64,000 nt of DNA from Argentina anserina. Its lineage: Eukaryota; Streptophyta; Magnoliopsida; Rosales; Rosaceae. Position numbers and translations under genes: made by a program. The DNA lies in assembly GCF_933775445.1 (NCBI RefSeq), contig NC_065873.1, forward strand, positions 11,222,001 to 11,286,000, read 5' to 3'. The notes under the pieces were generated by a model. That model did not search any database. It was not told the origin of the DNA and saw only the letters and a program-made list of their open reading frames with translations. Positions 34,538 to 45,143 of this stretch are shown here, piece by piece; the stretch's first letter is position 1, and the number at the start of each line of letters is the position of its first letter.

Positions 34538-37116
34538 ATGCCTAGGATAAATATACTAACTGACAGCGATTCCGCCCCTGCAGAGGGAAGTTGGTCCGCG
34601 TCGTCAACCTCTTGGTCGTGGACTAGTGAATTGGAGGCCAACTATTTGGAATTGGTGCGGCGAAGTTGTGGGAACGACTTACGCCGTGAAGATCGTGCCG
34701 CTGTCTTTGCAAGAGTGCTAGCGAATTGGAAAACGAGTAAATCGTCAGGCACCATGGAGTCACGACATGAGGAGGTTGGAGAAAGTGAGGCGAATCTTGC
34801 TCCGGGCCAAGATCAAGGCGCATTGGAACGTATCGCGAGTGCCTCGGGGACTAGTACTTCGGGCCCAACACTGAGTCCGGCGCCTGTAAGGCGTTGGCTG
34901 GACGACGTAGTGCAGAGGTCAGAGGTAGAAGAACCGCATGGAGCTGACTCCGCCGCGGTGGATGGCTACGTGGAGGAGTTCAAGTTGCCTGCCATGATCG
35001 TTGCCCGTGCAATTCGGCGTGATGAGTTTGGCTCCATGCTACCTGATGGGTACGCGCTGGTTAGTCCTTCCGTACTACGGCTTGGGGTAGAGTTGCCATT
35101 GGATCCGCGCCTGCAGTGTCTTGTGGCTGAGTTTGGCTTGGCTTTTGATCAAGTCAGCTACAACATGTGGCGAGTCCACCTCTCAGGGTGTTCGTTTCCT
35201 ACTGCGGCAGAGGCACTCCATTTTTTCAAGGTAGATTATAACCAGCGGAATGGTAACGGAGGGACCGCGCGGTTTGTGAGACGAGATGAGCGTAGTGAGT
35301 TCCAAGTGTTGGAGAACTGGCCCACCTCGGAAGCCAACTAGAGGAAAAATAGCTTCGTAGTAGAAAGGGGATGGGAATACGGGCGTATTAATGGGGTAGA
35401 GTATCTCCCGGAGAAGCGTATTCCCTCGCGGTTTCAAGTCATTAACTGTAGGTCTTAATGTTCTACTAAATATTGTTGCTACGGAATAACTGCTTACTGA
35501 TGCGCTCTTTTTTTTTGTTGCGCAGCGGGAAGGAGGTTGGTGCTGTCGGAGCAGGAAGTCGATCGCGTGAATCGCGTGACATACCTTTGGAGGTGTCAAG
35601 GTGAGGACCTAGTCCACGATTTGAAGGTACTGACGAACCCGTATCTCTTGTTCGAGCAAGGATTACTACGTCGCCATTGTAAGTAAAAGTGCTACGCTCT
35701 CAGTTTTCTATTCTTTGTTTATGGCATACTAATCTGTTGCTACGTGTACAGCTACGACACTTTCGGTGAATAGGAATTTCGAGAAGTCTGAGCGTACCTG
35801 CTACGCGAGGTTTTTGCAGCAAGAAGATCCCAACGTAACGCCAGATACCGAAGGGTTAGCTGTGACAATGTTGCGACGCGTGATGTCGAAGAAAGTAGCG
35901 GCGTCCACGAAGAAGGTGAATGCACCCGCGAAGCGGGTCGACTATTCCACGCAGGTCGTAGATCTGCCTGTGCCTTCTCATGAAAGCCTGCCAAACGAGC
36001 AAGGGTTGCCGCGTCGGAGCGACGCAGAAGGAGTAGGCCGCATCGTCCTTGATCCGCAGTTGGCTAACCCGGCGGAGTCCCAGGAGGCCGGAAGAAGGAA
36101 GAAGGTGCAGAGGGCGGGCGCCTCTTTGAGGAAATCGAAGTCGTCTGCTGCTCCCGAAGATGTGGAGAATGTTATGGTGGAGGTTCCTCCGCCTAAAAGA
36201 CAGAGGACTACGCAAATGGCGCCTATCACCTTTACAGAATCTCGGGTCTACGAGGATCTGTCAGCGTTGGACCGTAGTCCTTTGAGCCAACTTGGAGCTC
36301 TGGAATTGGAGAAGCTAGTCTTACTCAGTTAGCATGCCGGGCTCGGAGGATTGTGGCGGCCTGAAGGGTCTGATCTTGACCTGCGAAGTCCGCTTGGTCT
36401 TGCTGCAACGAAGGCAGCAAAGATGGTGTTTAATTTGCTCGACGCGGAGCGGGATACCCTTGAGACGCAGCGCCATCTTGCCGAAGTGGTTGAGCGGGAT
36501 AGCAATCACGCGACAAGGGTCTTACTGCTGGAAAATGACTTGGGTCTTACTCCAAGAGGACGTTCGGCAGGAAGTTGCCCGTTGGGAGGTGGCTGAGTCG
36601 CTGGCGTAGCAAATGGTCTCAGAGAGAGATGCGGCGCAATCTGCCCTTGTTGAGGCCGAGGAACTTGTCAGGCGGGTGAGGGAGGAGGCGGAGATTGAAA
36701 AAGTCCGCGTAGCGGAGGAAGCTGCAGCTAACGCAGTGGCTGCCTTCAAATCATCCACGGAAATGACCAAGTACCTGGAAGGGTACTACGTCACGGCTGT
36801 GGGTGATATGAAAGCGCAGTTTCAGGAATTGGAGATGCTGGATCCCGCTGACTATGAGGTTCGGCTGGTAGAGAAGGGCTTGGAAGCGCCGCCAATGCCA
36901 CATGAAGTGACTCCGCCCTTTTCCCAGCCTGCTGCTGCTGAGGCCAAAGTGCAGAGGGAAGATGGTAAGAAAATTTATGACTCTTCTTCTTCTGGTTTAT
37001 CTTGTGATAATGACATGTCTGATTCTAATCCGGAGACCCCTTCTCCTACTCCTCCTTCTCAGAGCATCAGGATGCACAACCGCCGCAAGGCGAATCGGGG
37101 CAAGCGGCGGAGCTAG
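34538..37116 (+). CDS. Spliced antisense gene of the Tat element (gypsy-type transposon domain), broken
   Basis: Runs opposite to gag-pol. Proposed exons 34538-35447, 35526-35678 and 35752-37116 keep one frame across two clear GT-AG introns. The N-terminal part is Ser/Trp-rich. The middle (from FKLPAMIVARAIRRDEFG) has the look of the 'putative gypsy type transposon' domain found in plant antisense ORFs. The C-terminal part is a charged coiled coil (VEAEELVRRVREEAEIE) ending in a basic tail (RRKANRGKRR). It is broken by TAG at 35339-35341, TAG at 36330-36332, a frameshift near 36545 and TAG at 36607-36609. The function of such proteins is unknown; a nuclear or regulatory role is only a guess. 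The ATG choice is tentative, because the frame is open back to 34343. Confidence 0.7.
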
Positions 37117-37619
37117 AGGCTGCGGGTACCAGTGATGCGGCCTGAGGGATGTCAGCTTATCAAGCTACGAGGGAGGAGTAGGATGGGGTGTACAAAGACT
37201 TAGCGTAGCTGGAGAGCAACCCTTGTCCCCGTAGTGCTTCATTATCTGTTTCATTTCTGTACTTTTTTGCGTTTTCCCTTCTGTAATGGCCTTTGTGCCG
37301 AACTCGCTATCTTTAATGAATAGAAGTTGTTTTTTTTCGTCCAAGTGATTTCGTTTATATCATTGCCGTAGCAACGTTATGTGATTGTTATCGTATGCTT
37401 GTGGCTACATGCTTAATCTTTGTTGTGCGCACAATGAAATAGTCTGTCGAAGGAATTTAATTGCCGTAGTACGCTAGCGTAGTAAGGATCAATGGTTTGA
37501 AAAATTCCTCATTTCATTGATAGCCTGGCCGTAGCCATTTTGTACAAAGATAGCTTTGGCAGTGTGCCATAAGTACTTTAACAGTCCGAGTCCCTACGTG
37601 TTGCGCTACGCGCGAACCC
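37117..37619. other. 3' region of the antisense gene
   Basis: Non-coding sequence between the convergent ends of the antisense gene and the integrase gene. It is probably the 3' UTR and terminator of the antisense transcript; no canonical AATAAA is obvious (taatgaataga near 37314). Confidence 0.4.
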
Positions 37620-38699
37620 CTACTTGTAGTAGTACTTAAGCTGTTCCATGTTCGAAGGGTGGGCTAATCTCTCTCCGTACTTGTCCTCTAGGCAGTACGT
37701 GTTTGGTGCCACGATTTCGACGACTTTGTATGGTCCGTCCCATCTCGGGCGTAGTCCAGTGACCTTTGCTTGGACATTCTTTAGGACTCAGTCGCCTAGT
37801 TGAAGTGTCCTGCTCTTGACTCTGGAGTTATAGAAGCGTGCCATGCGCTGTTTGTTCAGAATGTTGTGACGGTGCGCTACGATGCGCTTCTCTTCCAAGA
37901 GATCTTTATCAATTTGCGTATTTTCGAAATTGGTGTCGGGGTCGAACAGCAAAACCCGTTGTGTTGGCTGGATTACTTCGATGGGAAGGACTGCTTCCGT
38001 GCCGTACATTAGGCAGAAAGGAGTTTCGCCCGTGGCTTCTGTTGGTGTGGTACGGATTTCCCATAGTATTTCGTCGAGTTTTTCGGGCCAAAGTCCTTTG
38101 GCTTCATCCTGTTTTTTCTTAAGGAGGCATTTGATCAACTTGTTGGCGGCTTCTACCTGCCTGTTAGTTTTGGGGTGTGCCACAGACGCGAATTTGAGCT
38201 TAGTCCCTCTTGCCCTGCACCATGTGATGAGGTGGTCGTTATTGAATTGTGTGCCGTTATCTGTGATGATAGACTCTGGCATACCGTGGCGGTAGAAGAT
38301 GCTGCGTTGCAGGAAGTTTTGGACCTTCTCGGTTGTGATGGCGGTCAGGGGCGTGGCCTCGATCCATTTGGAATGATAATTGATGCACACAATGACCCAC
38401 TTGAATTGGCACTTCCCGACGGGAAGCGGGCCTATCAGATCCATTCCCCACAGGCAGTTGATCCACGGGCTGATTATGTAGGATAGCGGTTCTATGGGTT
38501 GGCGTGGTATGGGTCCGTGAATTTGACATTTGTGGCAAGATCTGGCGAGCGCTTGTGCATCGGTGGCTAGTGTGGGCCAATAGTATCCTGTTCGCAGAGT
38601 TTTACCAGCTAGTGCGCGGCTTCCGTAGTGGTTGCCGTAATCGCCACTGTGGATTTCATGCAAGATTTGCCTTCCTTCTTCGACTGTAACGCATCTCAA
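37620..38699 (-). CDS. Tat element integrase
   Basis: The main frame is 37788-38699. It continues in frame past a TGA at 37788-37790 to a final stop at 37620. It has an HHCC domain (HEIHSGDYGNH through CHKCQIHG), a DDE core (Asp in GMDLIGPLP, Asp in SIITDNGTQF, Glu in NRQVEAANK) and, after the stop, a GPY/F-like segment (RWDGPYKVVEIV). The Trp normally after LGD has become a stop. Integrase inserts element cDNA into the genome. Confidence 0.9.
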
Positions 38700-38723
38700 A
38701 TCGGCGTTTAGCAGACCTTGGCG

Positions 38724-39389
38724 CTAGAGCGTGTCATTCCGCAAATAGTATCGCACTGCGCGTCTCTTTAGCTGCCTTGCCGCATCCTTGTCTTCGGGTA
38801 GCTTGCCGTTACGCTTGAATTCTATGATCTCATCCATCCATGAGGCTTGGTCGCGTTCTATCTGGCATATCTGCTGTAAGGTCTGGGAGATGGAAGGATG
38901 GTAGAAAATTTCAACCCTGGTATCCTTATGGCATTGGTGTGGTTGTGCCGTGGCGAGTCTTGCTAAGGAATCCGCCCTTGCATTACTGGCCCTTGGTATT
39001 TGGGTGATGTGGTAGAATTCGAATCGTTTCAACAGCGTTGTGGCGTACGCCAGGTAGGCTGCTAATTGCTCATCTTTGGCAGTGAAGGACCCGGTGATTT
39101 GATTGACTACGAGCTGAGAGTCGTTAAATACGTTGATACTGGTGGCACCTGTGCTGAGGGCCAACTGTAGTCCTACAATCAGTGCCTCGTACTCCGCTAT
39201 ATTGTTGGAGGCAGCAAAGTTAAATTTTAGAGCATACTCGAGCTCGAGTCCCCCCGGTCTGCTCAAGATGATCCCTGCTCCGCTAGATTTGGCGCAGCTG
39301 GAACCGTCTACATGCAAGTTCCATGGCGAAACTGTGGTGGGGTTGATGACATCGTCTGGTGCCATTTCCGTCGTGTCTCGGGGGATCAT
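38724..39389 (-). CDS. Tat element archaeal-type RNase H
   Basis: 221 residues. It shows the RNase H order VDGSSCAKSSGAGIIL, then NNIAEYEALIVGL, then FNDSQLVVNQITG, then NARADSLARLA, matching the archaeal-type (RVT_3-like) RNase H that Tat elements carry in addition to the RT-linked one. A C-terminal linker leads to the integrase across a stop. The acidic residues Asp, Glu, Asp and Asp are present. It probably replaces or supplements the RT-linked RNase H, which is degraded in this copy (39390-39770). Confidence 0.85.
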   Translation of the reverse strand: MIPRDTTEMAPDDVINPTTVSPWNLHVDGSSCAKSSGAGIILSRPGGLELEYALKFNFAASNNIAEYEALIVGLQLALSTGATSINVFNDSQLVVNQITGSFTAKDEQLAAYLAYATTLLKRFEFYHITQIPRASNARADSLARLATAQPHQCHKDTRVEIFYHPSISQTLQQICQIERDQASWMDEIIEFKRNGKLPEDKDAARQLKRRAVRYYLRNDTL

Positions 39390-39771
39390 TTCTGCTATAA
39401 AATCAGCTACAGCTTGTCCTTTTATGGTGGGTCGTGGCTTGTATTCGATGTCGAATTCTGTCAGTTCGATAGCCCACTTGCTGAGTCACCCGGAGTGTTC
39501 TGGATTCTGTAGTACTTGTTTGAGGAGCTGGTTTGTAAGTACGTGGATGCTATGAGCTTGGAAGTAGTGGCGCAGTCGTCTAGTTGCTACGATGAGTGCA
39601 AGGGCTAGCTGTTCCAATGTTGGGTATCTTGTCTCTGGGCCGTTCATGGCGAACTAAGGCACTGTTGACCGCTGTTGTAGATACTGCGAGGTAAAGGTAC
39701 AGAGGTTCTCCTGGCTGCGGGGTCGACAGTAATGGTACTGCAGCGAGGTAGTCTTTTAATCCTTGAAAGGC

Positions 39772-40886
39772 TTATTGGCAGTCAGGTGTCCATTCGATCA
39801 GTTTGCTCTTGGAGCGTCTTAACAGTTTGACGAATGGCTCAGATTTGTCGGTCAGTCTCGATATGAATCGAGATAATGCCACGAGTCTGCCTTGAAGGGC
39901 TTCTACGTCCTTCTTAAGTATCGGCTGCGCCATATCCAGGATAGCTTGTATCTTTTCCGGATTTGCCTCTATGCCACGCTGACTGACGATGTAGCCCAGG
40001 AACTTGTTGTTACGCCGAAAAAACATTTTTCCGGGTTCAATCACATCTTGTATTTTTTCAGCACCTTGAAGATGGTTCGGAGATTAGCTACGTGGTCTTC
40101 GGCCTTTATACTCTTGGCCAACATGTCATCGACGTATACCTCAATTTCCCGACCTGTCAGTAACGCATTCTTTAACCCGAAGGGCATGACGTTATAACAG
40201 TACATGCCTCTGTCAGTAACGAATGTCGTAGCTTCCTAGTCTGCGGGGTTCATGCGTATCTGATTGTACCCGGAGTAGGCGTCCATCATGCTTAGCAACT
40301 CATGACCTATCGTTGCATCGATTAGCTCGTCGATTCTAGGTAGGGGGATACTGTCTTTGGGACATGCCTTGTTTACGTTCTTGTAATCCACACACATTCG
40401 CCATTTGCCATTGGTTTTACGGACCATGACACAGTTTGAAATCCACTCAGGGTACTGGACTTCCCGGACGAACTTCATGCCTTTTAATTTGTCGACCTCC
40501 TGGCGTATTGCCGTACTTTTTTCATCGTCGAAGCTTCGACGCTTTTGTTTAATTGGGTGTGCAGAAGGTTTGATGTGCAGCTCGTGCATGATGATGTCGG
40601 GCGAGATGCCAGGCATATCCTCATAGGACCACGCAAAGACTTCCATATTGTTACCCAAGAAGCTTGTTAAGTCCCGCTCAACAGTGGAACTAAGAGTTGT
40701 GCCGACTTTGATCTTGCGCTTCGGATGGTGCAGGAATGGCGTGATGCTTTTCAAGGAAGATTCGGGATTCGCCGGCATTTTGGTCTCGTATGGCGTAGCC
40801 TTCTGCTTGTTCTTGCTTTTCGGTGTTTCGCCGTCTCGTGCATCGACAACCTTGTCGGTCCAATTTTCTGCGGCATGTACTACCAA
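39772..40886 (-). CDS. Tat element reverse transcriptase, broken
   Basis: The N-terminal frame (40236-40886) has the linker and RT fingers/palm (NGKWRMCVDYKNVNKACPKD, MMDAYSGYNQI) and stops at a TAG. In-frame sequence after the stop shows RGMYCYNVMPFGLKNA, then catalytic EVYVDDMLAKS. About 13 residues usual between these two blocks are missing, which leaves the frame intact. A TGA follows (after KYKM) and a frameshift leads into 39772-40044 (NKFLGYIVSQRGIEANPEK and the thumb region). Non-functional. Confidence 0.85.
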
Positions 40887-40910
40887 GATTTCGTGTCGGT
40901 TGCGCGTCCG

Positions 40911-41315
40911 TCAAATCACGGGTGTTTGACAATCTTTTGCTACGGATTGTGAACCCCGGACCTGTCCTGTTCCATGCGAAGTTGGGAATTTGATGAGCAT
41001 CCTGTATCCAGCGATTAAAGTTTGCATCCGGTTAAGTGTAGGCCGACTGATGATCCCGTTGTAAGAACTGTAGGCGTCGACTACGATGAACTCAGCTTCG
41101 ACGCAAACCGTGCATGGTGCGGTTCCGATGCGTACCGTCATATAATCCGAGCCTAGAGGTTGGGTTACGTCTGCAGAGAAACTGATTAGCGGTTCGTGGT
41201 CCTGCCCTAACTTCTTGCCACTACGCTCCATCTTTTCGTAGCATCCATTGTATAGGACGTTGACTGCGGATCCCGTATCGATCATCATCTTCCCTACGTC
41301 CCACTGTCCACCCAA
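40911..41315 (-). CDS. Tat element aspartic protease
   Basis: Retroviral-type aspartic protease with the active site MIDTGSAVNVLY and the downstream Tat-type motif YNGIISRPTLNRM. It would cleave Gag-Pol. It overlaps the end of the upstream Gag frame by about 20 bp in another frame, indicating a frameshift in this copy because the family normally reads through. Confidence 0.85.
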   Translation of the reverse strand: MGGQWDVGKMMIDTGSAVNVLYNGCYEKMERSGKKLGQDHEPLISFSADVTQPLGSDYMTVRIGTAPCTVCVEAEFIVVDAYSSYNGIISRPTLNRMQTLIAGYRMLIKFPTSHGTGQVRGSQSVAKDCQTPVI

Positions 41316-42376
41316 GACTGCGTCGATGAGGAAGCGTCGTCATTGGGCAAGGAAATGCCAATTTCCTCTTCCTCAGTGAAAGTGATCTGCTTCCATCCTT
41401 CCTTCTGGCGCTTGACGTTTCCTCCTGCGATGGCGTACACTTTCCTTGGGTGGTTGCTGCGGCCAAAGCGCTTTTTTGCTCGGTTATACATGTTTGTCAT
41501 CGGGGCTCCTCCCTCTATTACGTTGATGCGGCGCAGGTTCTCAACTACGGCAACCACGTTCTGCTGTGCCCTTTTTTGCGTCGGGCGAACCCCCGTGTCG
41601 CCATTGGCTCTTAGTGTGCGGAGGGTGCGGAAATCATTCGTGTTGTGGCTTCCATTTTCATGAAACCTGCACCACTTACCAGTTTCTGCTTCGGTTTGAG
41701 GGCGTAGTGGTCTTGCTGGTTTCCTCAACGTCCCCTGATGCTTATGAAAAAAGTCCTCTAGGGTTGCTTCCCTATTGCGGTGAGTCGCTGCAGTATTAGA
41801 GCTAGGGTGGGATCCGTGTTGTGAGCAGTTGTGTGGGGTTTAGAGCGAGAGGTTACGCTCGTGCTCCCTTCCTCACGGTGGCGAATACGCCGTGGTGATG
41901 GTGGCCGCTTCTTGGCAAGTTCGGAGGGAGTCAAGCTGATAGTGAACTTGTTCCCATCCTTTCGTTTGTGCGCTCCCTTCGCGTTGTGATTCGCCGTGTA
42001 GATGACTGCGTTCGACCCGCTCGATCTGCGCTCGTATCCTGTCGAGCTCGGCTTGCAGAGCTGCTGATTTCTCACGTTCAAGTGCTTCCCGCTGCTGGCA
42101 CTCGGCTAGGTCTTTGGCCATGTTTTCCATTCTTGCGGTGGTCGCCGGATCCGGAGTCGCATTAGTGCTGACGACCGTTCTGGGTGTGGGGGTGAGGATG
42201 ATAGGGTCGTTGGCGGACGATAGGGGGTGGTTGAGGCTAAGGTCTGTGATGTCTTCGATATGACCGTCTGTCGGAGTGGAGGGGGAGGGATTGGCAGTGC
42301 CCATGTCGAAGTGTAGTTGCTTTACTAAGTGCTGCATGTGATTTTTGGTGACTTTTTTTGTTGCGGTTTCCCACAC
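41294..42376 (-). CDS. Tat element Gag, frameshifted and lacking the capsid core
   Basis: Three pieces in different frames: 41873-42376 (N-terminal, with coiled coil MAKDLAECQQREALERE), 41758-42081 (basic, ending ILQRLTAIGKQP) and 41294-41728 (from a knuckle-like segment CRFHENGSHNTNDFRTL to the protease linker). In related elements a capsid domain of some 150-200 residues lies between the second and third pieces. Here they are joined almost directly near 41760, so the capsid core appears deleted. This copy could not form its own particle. Confidence 0.75.
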
Positions 42377-42386
42377 ACGGTGCCAA
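42371..42386 (-). promoter_or_regulatory. Primer binding site of the Tat element
   Basis: Minus strand TGGCACCGTGTGTGGG, starting one base inside the 5' LTR border. The primer tRNA is not certain; it resembles but does not equal the tRNA-Asp or tRNA-His type sites. Confidence 0.5.
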
Positions 42387-42860
42387 TGTTAACGTTGTGA
42401 TAACACTTGATACAGTACGCCGTGTTCCTTGTGAATGAGATACGCCGTACTCCTTGTACTTTCCCTGTCACAAATGGCACACGTCGTCAGAGTAGAGACC
42501 ACGGTGGCGTGGTCTTCGACTCTCTGATGCTTAAGTTAGGATGATGGTAATTTATGCAGAGTAACAGTGGAAGATGTCGTGTACCTACCTTATGAGGTCA
42601 AGAGTTTGACCTTTTATTGTTGAGTTGAGGTAGATCATTTACCTATCTTTCGGTGTGGGACGAGGTCGGATTAAGGTGTTCTCTGGAGTCTTCTTTGAGA
42701 TGCGCATGCATGCGTGTCCGTAGTCAGTTTGGGCCGCGGAGAGGCCCATTGCGTAGCTAATGCGGCTGACTCGTTGTTAGTATTGTAAGACTGTGCTATA
42801 TATTAGCCTTAATGCGCTGATAGTTGTGCTGATTATGGCGGGCATAAGCCTATGCCAACA
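42387..42860 (-). repeat. 5' LTR of the Tat element (474 bp)
   Basis: Pairs with 32561-33031, same ends, followed by target duplication gtaca. Confidence 0.93.
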
Positions 42861-44544
42861 GTACATTTTATTCCCTTCCGGTCAACAACACACAAATAAT
42901 CACCATAGATGCTGAAAGGTAAATTTTATTCCCTTCCGGTCAACGACACACAATTAATCACCATAGATGTCGGAAGGTACATCTTCTTTCCCTCCAGCCA
43001 AACAACATATAAGCACTTTGACTATACATATATTTCATCCAAAAACCTTCAATTTACCGAGAGGTACATTTTATTCCCCCTCGGTCTCATTCTCCACAAT
43101 TTAATATAAACCAACTAAAAATACGCAATATATTTCACAAACATACTAGCTTTATACGCTTAGTGACAAATATATGAATATCATATTATCATTCATATAT
43201 ACGTATATGAATCACCAAATATATTCACATTTAGATTTCAATCTCACAACAAGTAAAAAGATACAAAAAGTAAGTTCACACGTCTAGTTACCGCCAAGGG
43301 TAACTAGACCAAATGTGAGGTCTACTCACCTCTAAGCTTGCTCCAACTTCTAGTTCACCGAGTATAACAACTTGTCTCACCTCATACACCTAAGTGACAA
43401 CAAGAATCACTTAGTAAGAAAAATAACCCAAGACAACCTTACCACCCTCTTATGAACCAAAGAGCTAGGTTCTTCCTCTCCTACCTCAACCTTCCCAAAA
43501 ATAACCAAAAAGACAAGCTCCTAATTTACTAAGGCCACCTTCTCGACCTAACTCACTAATCGAAATAAACCAAAACCTCACTACCCCTAGTTCACCAAAC
43601 CGAAACTCTAAACTCAAACACTCCACAATTCTTGTTGCCGGCCTTATTAAAACTAACCACCTTTTACCACTCAAATTTCCAAACACTCTCCTTCAACACA
43701 GTGGTACTTTGTACAACCCTTCACCATTCAAACAACTTCCCACTACTACCTCTCACTACTCTCCTGACCACATGACTCTAACTCTCACTATCTAAACACA
43801 AAACCAACACAGTTTTATGGAGGGTGAAACTCCAAAGCAGTGGCACAGCTCTTCAGATGACTTGTCTCTACCTCAGCTCTGTACTGCTCTGCCCTGTGAT
43901 GTCCACAGGCCCAGTGAATGCTGTTACAAGGTTGGAAGTGGAAGATTGAGGGAGAAGAAGAAAAGATTTTGGTGGTGAAGATGAAGATATTTGAGAAATG
44001 AAAGGGAGGGTCGAAAGAGTGAGAAGAGGAACTGATGGAGAAGAAGAAGAAGTGAAATGGTGAGTTCGGTGGAGGGAGAGGGAGAAGATAAGTGTGAAAA
44101 GATATTTTCAAATCCTCTCCCCATTTTACCCCTCCGAACAACAAACTTCCGTAATTAATTTCTCGCTCCTCCGACTCCTGAAAATTATGTGTTGAATGTC
44201 TACGAACTCGTTTTGACGTGCTCTACAACTTTCATGAAGGAAGTTTTCGGAAATGAGCGATGGATTAAAAGTTGACTCTTGAGTCGAATGAATTAAATCG
44301 TAAAACGACTTAATGGTTCGAATGAAGGCTAATTAAAAGACGTAGAATACAGATATAAGCAAAATATCATTTCATTAATCTCCATGAAATTACAAGAATT
44401 GAATAATAAAATTCAGGTTATTACATTCTACTCCCCTTAAAGGAAATTTCATCCCGAAATTCTCGTGCCCTACTCCTCAAACAACTGCGGGTACTTAGCC
44501 TTCATGTTTGCCTCCAACTCCCAGGAGGAGTCTACATCACATGT

Positions 44545-44916
44545 TAAAATCATTAAGTAATTTGTGCGTTGTGCTCGTTTTCCCTTCTATTAAGCTTTTG
44601 TGTTACCCAAGAGGTTTTTTATTTACTTGATAAGGTTTTTATTGAGGCAACGTTGTACGCCATGCAACCTAGGCATGCGACACAAGGGGGAGTGTTCCGG
44701 GAGAATTACTCTACTCTTGTGTGTGTCTTAGCCTTATTAGGTTTCTTGTTAAAGATATATTTGTATCTCTGTAATATATTAGGACTCAGAATCCTACGAG
44801 ATTGTGGTTTTGTAATGCCTATATATATGCCCCCATATCATTCAATAAAGATACAATTATTTCATCTTACATCAATTTTTTTAATTGTAAGAGTATATTT
44901 TATTAATTCTCAGACA
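44545..44916 (+). mobile_element. Copia 3' tail and LTR, plus orientation
   Basis: Non-coding tail, polypurine tract (acaagggggag), then an LTR of 224 bp (44693-44916) from tgttccggga to ctcagaca, with TATATATA near 44820. The tail and tract resemble, inverted, 62021-62160, so it belongs to a related copia family. It truncates the gypsy integrase tail before it. The rest of the element is missing. Confidence 0.6.
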
Positions 44917-45143
44917 TTTTAGAGGCTGATATGGCCTCATTAAAAACCCCCGCTCGATCAAACAAGTAAAAAAGAGTACGACACCTCCTAATCAACTAAA
45001 AAAAAATCAAGGAGACATATTCTCAATAAGAACTAAGACATATCCTTAATGAGAACGTGGTTTAACCAAGGAGGTCCAACTTCCTTTCAAAACTTGATGC
45101 CTTCATTCTTGACTGCATGCTTGGCCAAATATGCACTGCTTTG
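44917..45143 (-). other. Short retroelement debris
   Basis: The first part (gcctcattaaaaaccc and pieces after it) resembles the inverted non-coding tail of the copia family seen at 13340-13450. The second part may be a non-LTR-type coding remnant, but that is too weak to name. Confidence 0.35.

Larger units (their letters stand above)
32561..42860 (-). mobile_element. Tat-lineage Ty3/gypsy element with antisense gene
   Basis: LTRs at 32561-33031 and 42387-42860 are flanked by a perfect 5-bp duplication gtaca (32556-32560, 42861-42865). Minus-strand order: PBS, gag, protease, RT, archaeal-type RNase H, integrase. A plus-strand antisense gene (34538-37116) lies between integrase and the 3' LTR. 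The extra RNase H before integrase and the antisense ORF are hallmarks of the plant Tat lineage (Grande, Retand, RIRE2 relatives). The LTRs differ at roughly ten sites plus a 3-bp indel, so it is older than the chromovirus at 19-27 kb. Many stops, frameshifts and deletions make it defective. Confidence 0.92.
31742..44541 (-). mobile_element. Ty3/gypsy 3' LTR with integrase tail, split by a nested element
   Basis: Excluding the insertion at 32561-42860, this is one LTR of about 2.4 kb. On the plus strand it starts tgtaacacctc (31742) and ends ggttattaca (44425). A polypurine tract follows (44426-44443), then a short coding tail ending in a stop at 44470-44472. The tail reads SSWELEANMKAKYPQLFEE, like the end of the chromovirus integrase. 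The rest of the element is missing after about 44541. It belongs to the same LTR family as 17785-19113. Diverged tandem repeats of about 60 bp lie at 42866-43010. Confidence 0.75.

Noticed and set aside
37800..41799. Plus-strand ORFs of 60-140 codons opposite the Tat pol gene
   Set aside because: They are antisense shadows of the minus-strand integrase, RNase H, RT and Gag frames, without splice structure or domains, unlike the antisense gene at 34538-37116.
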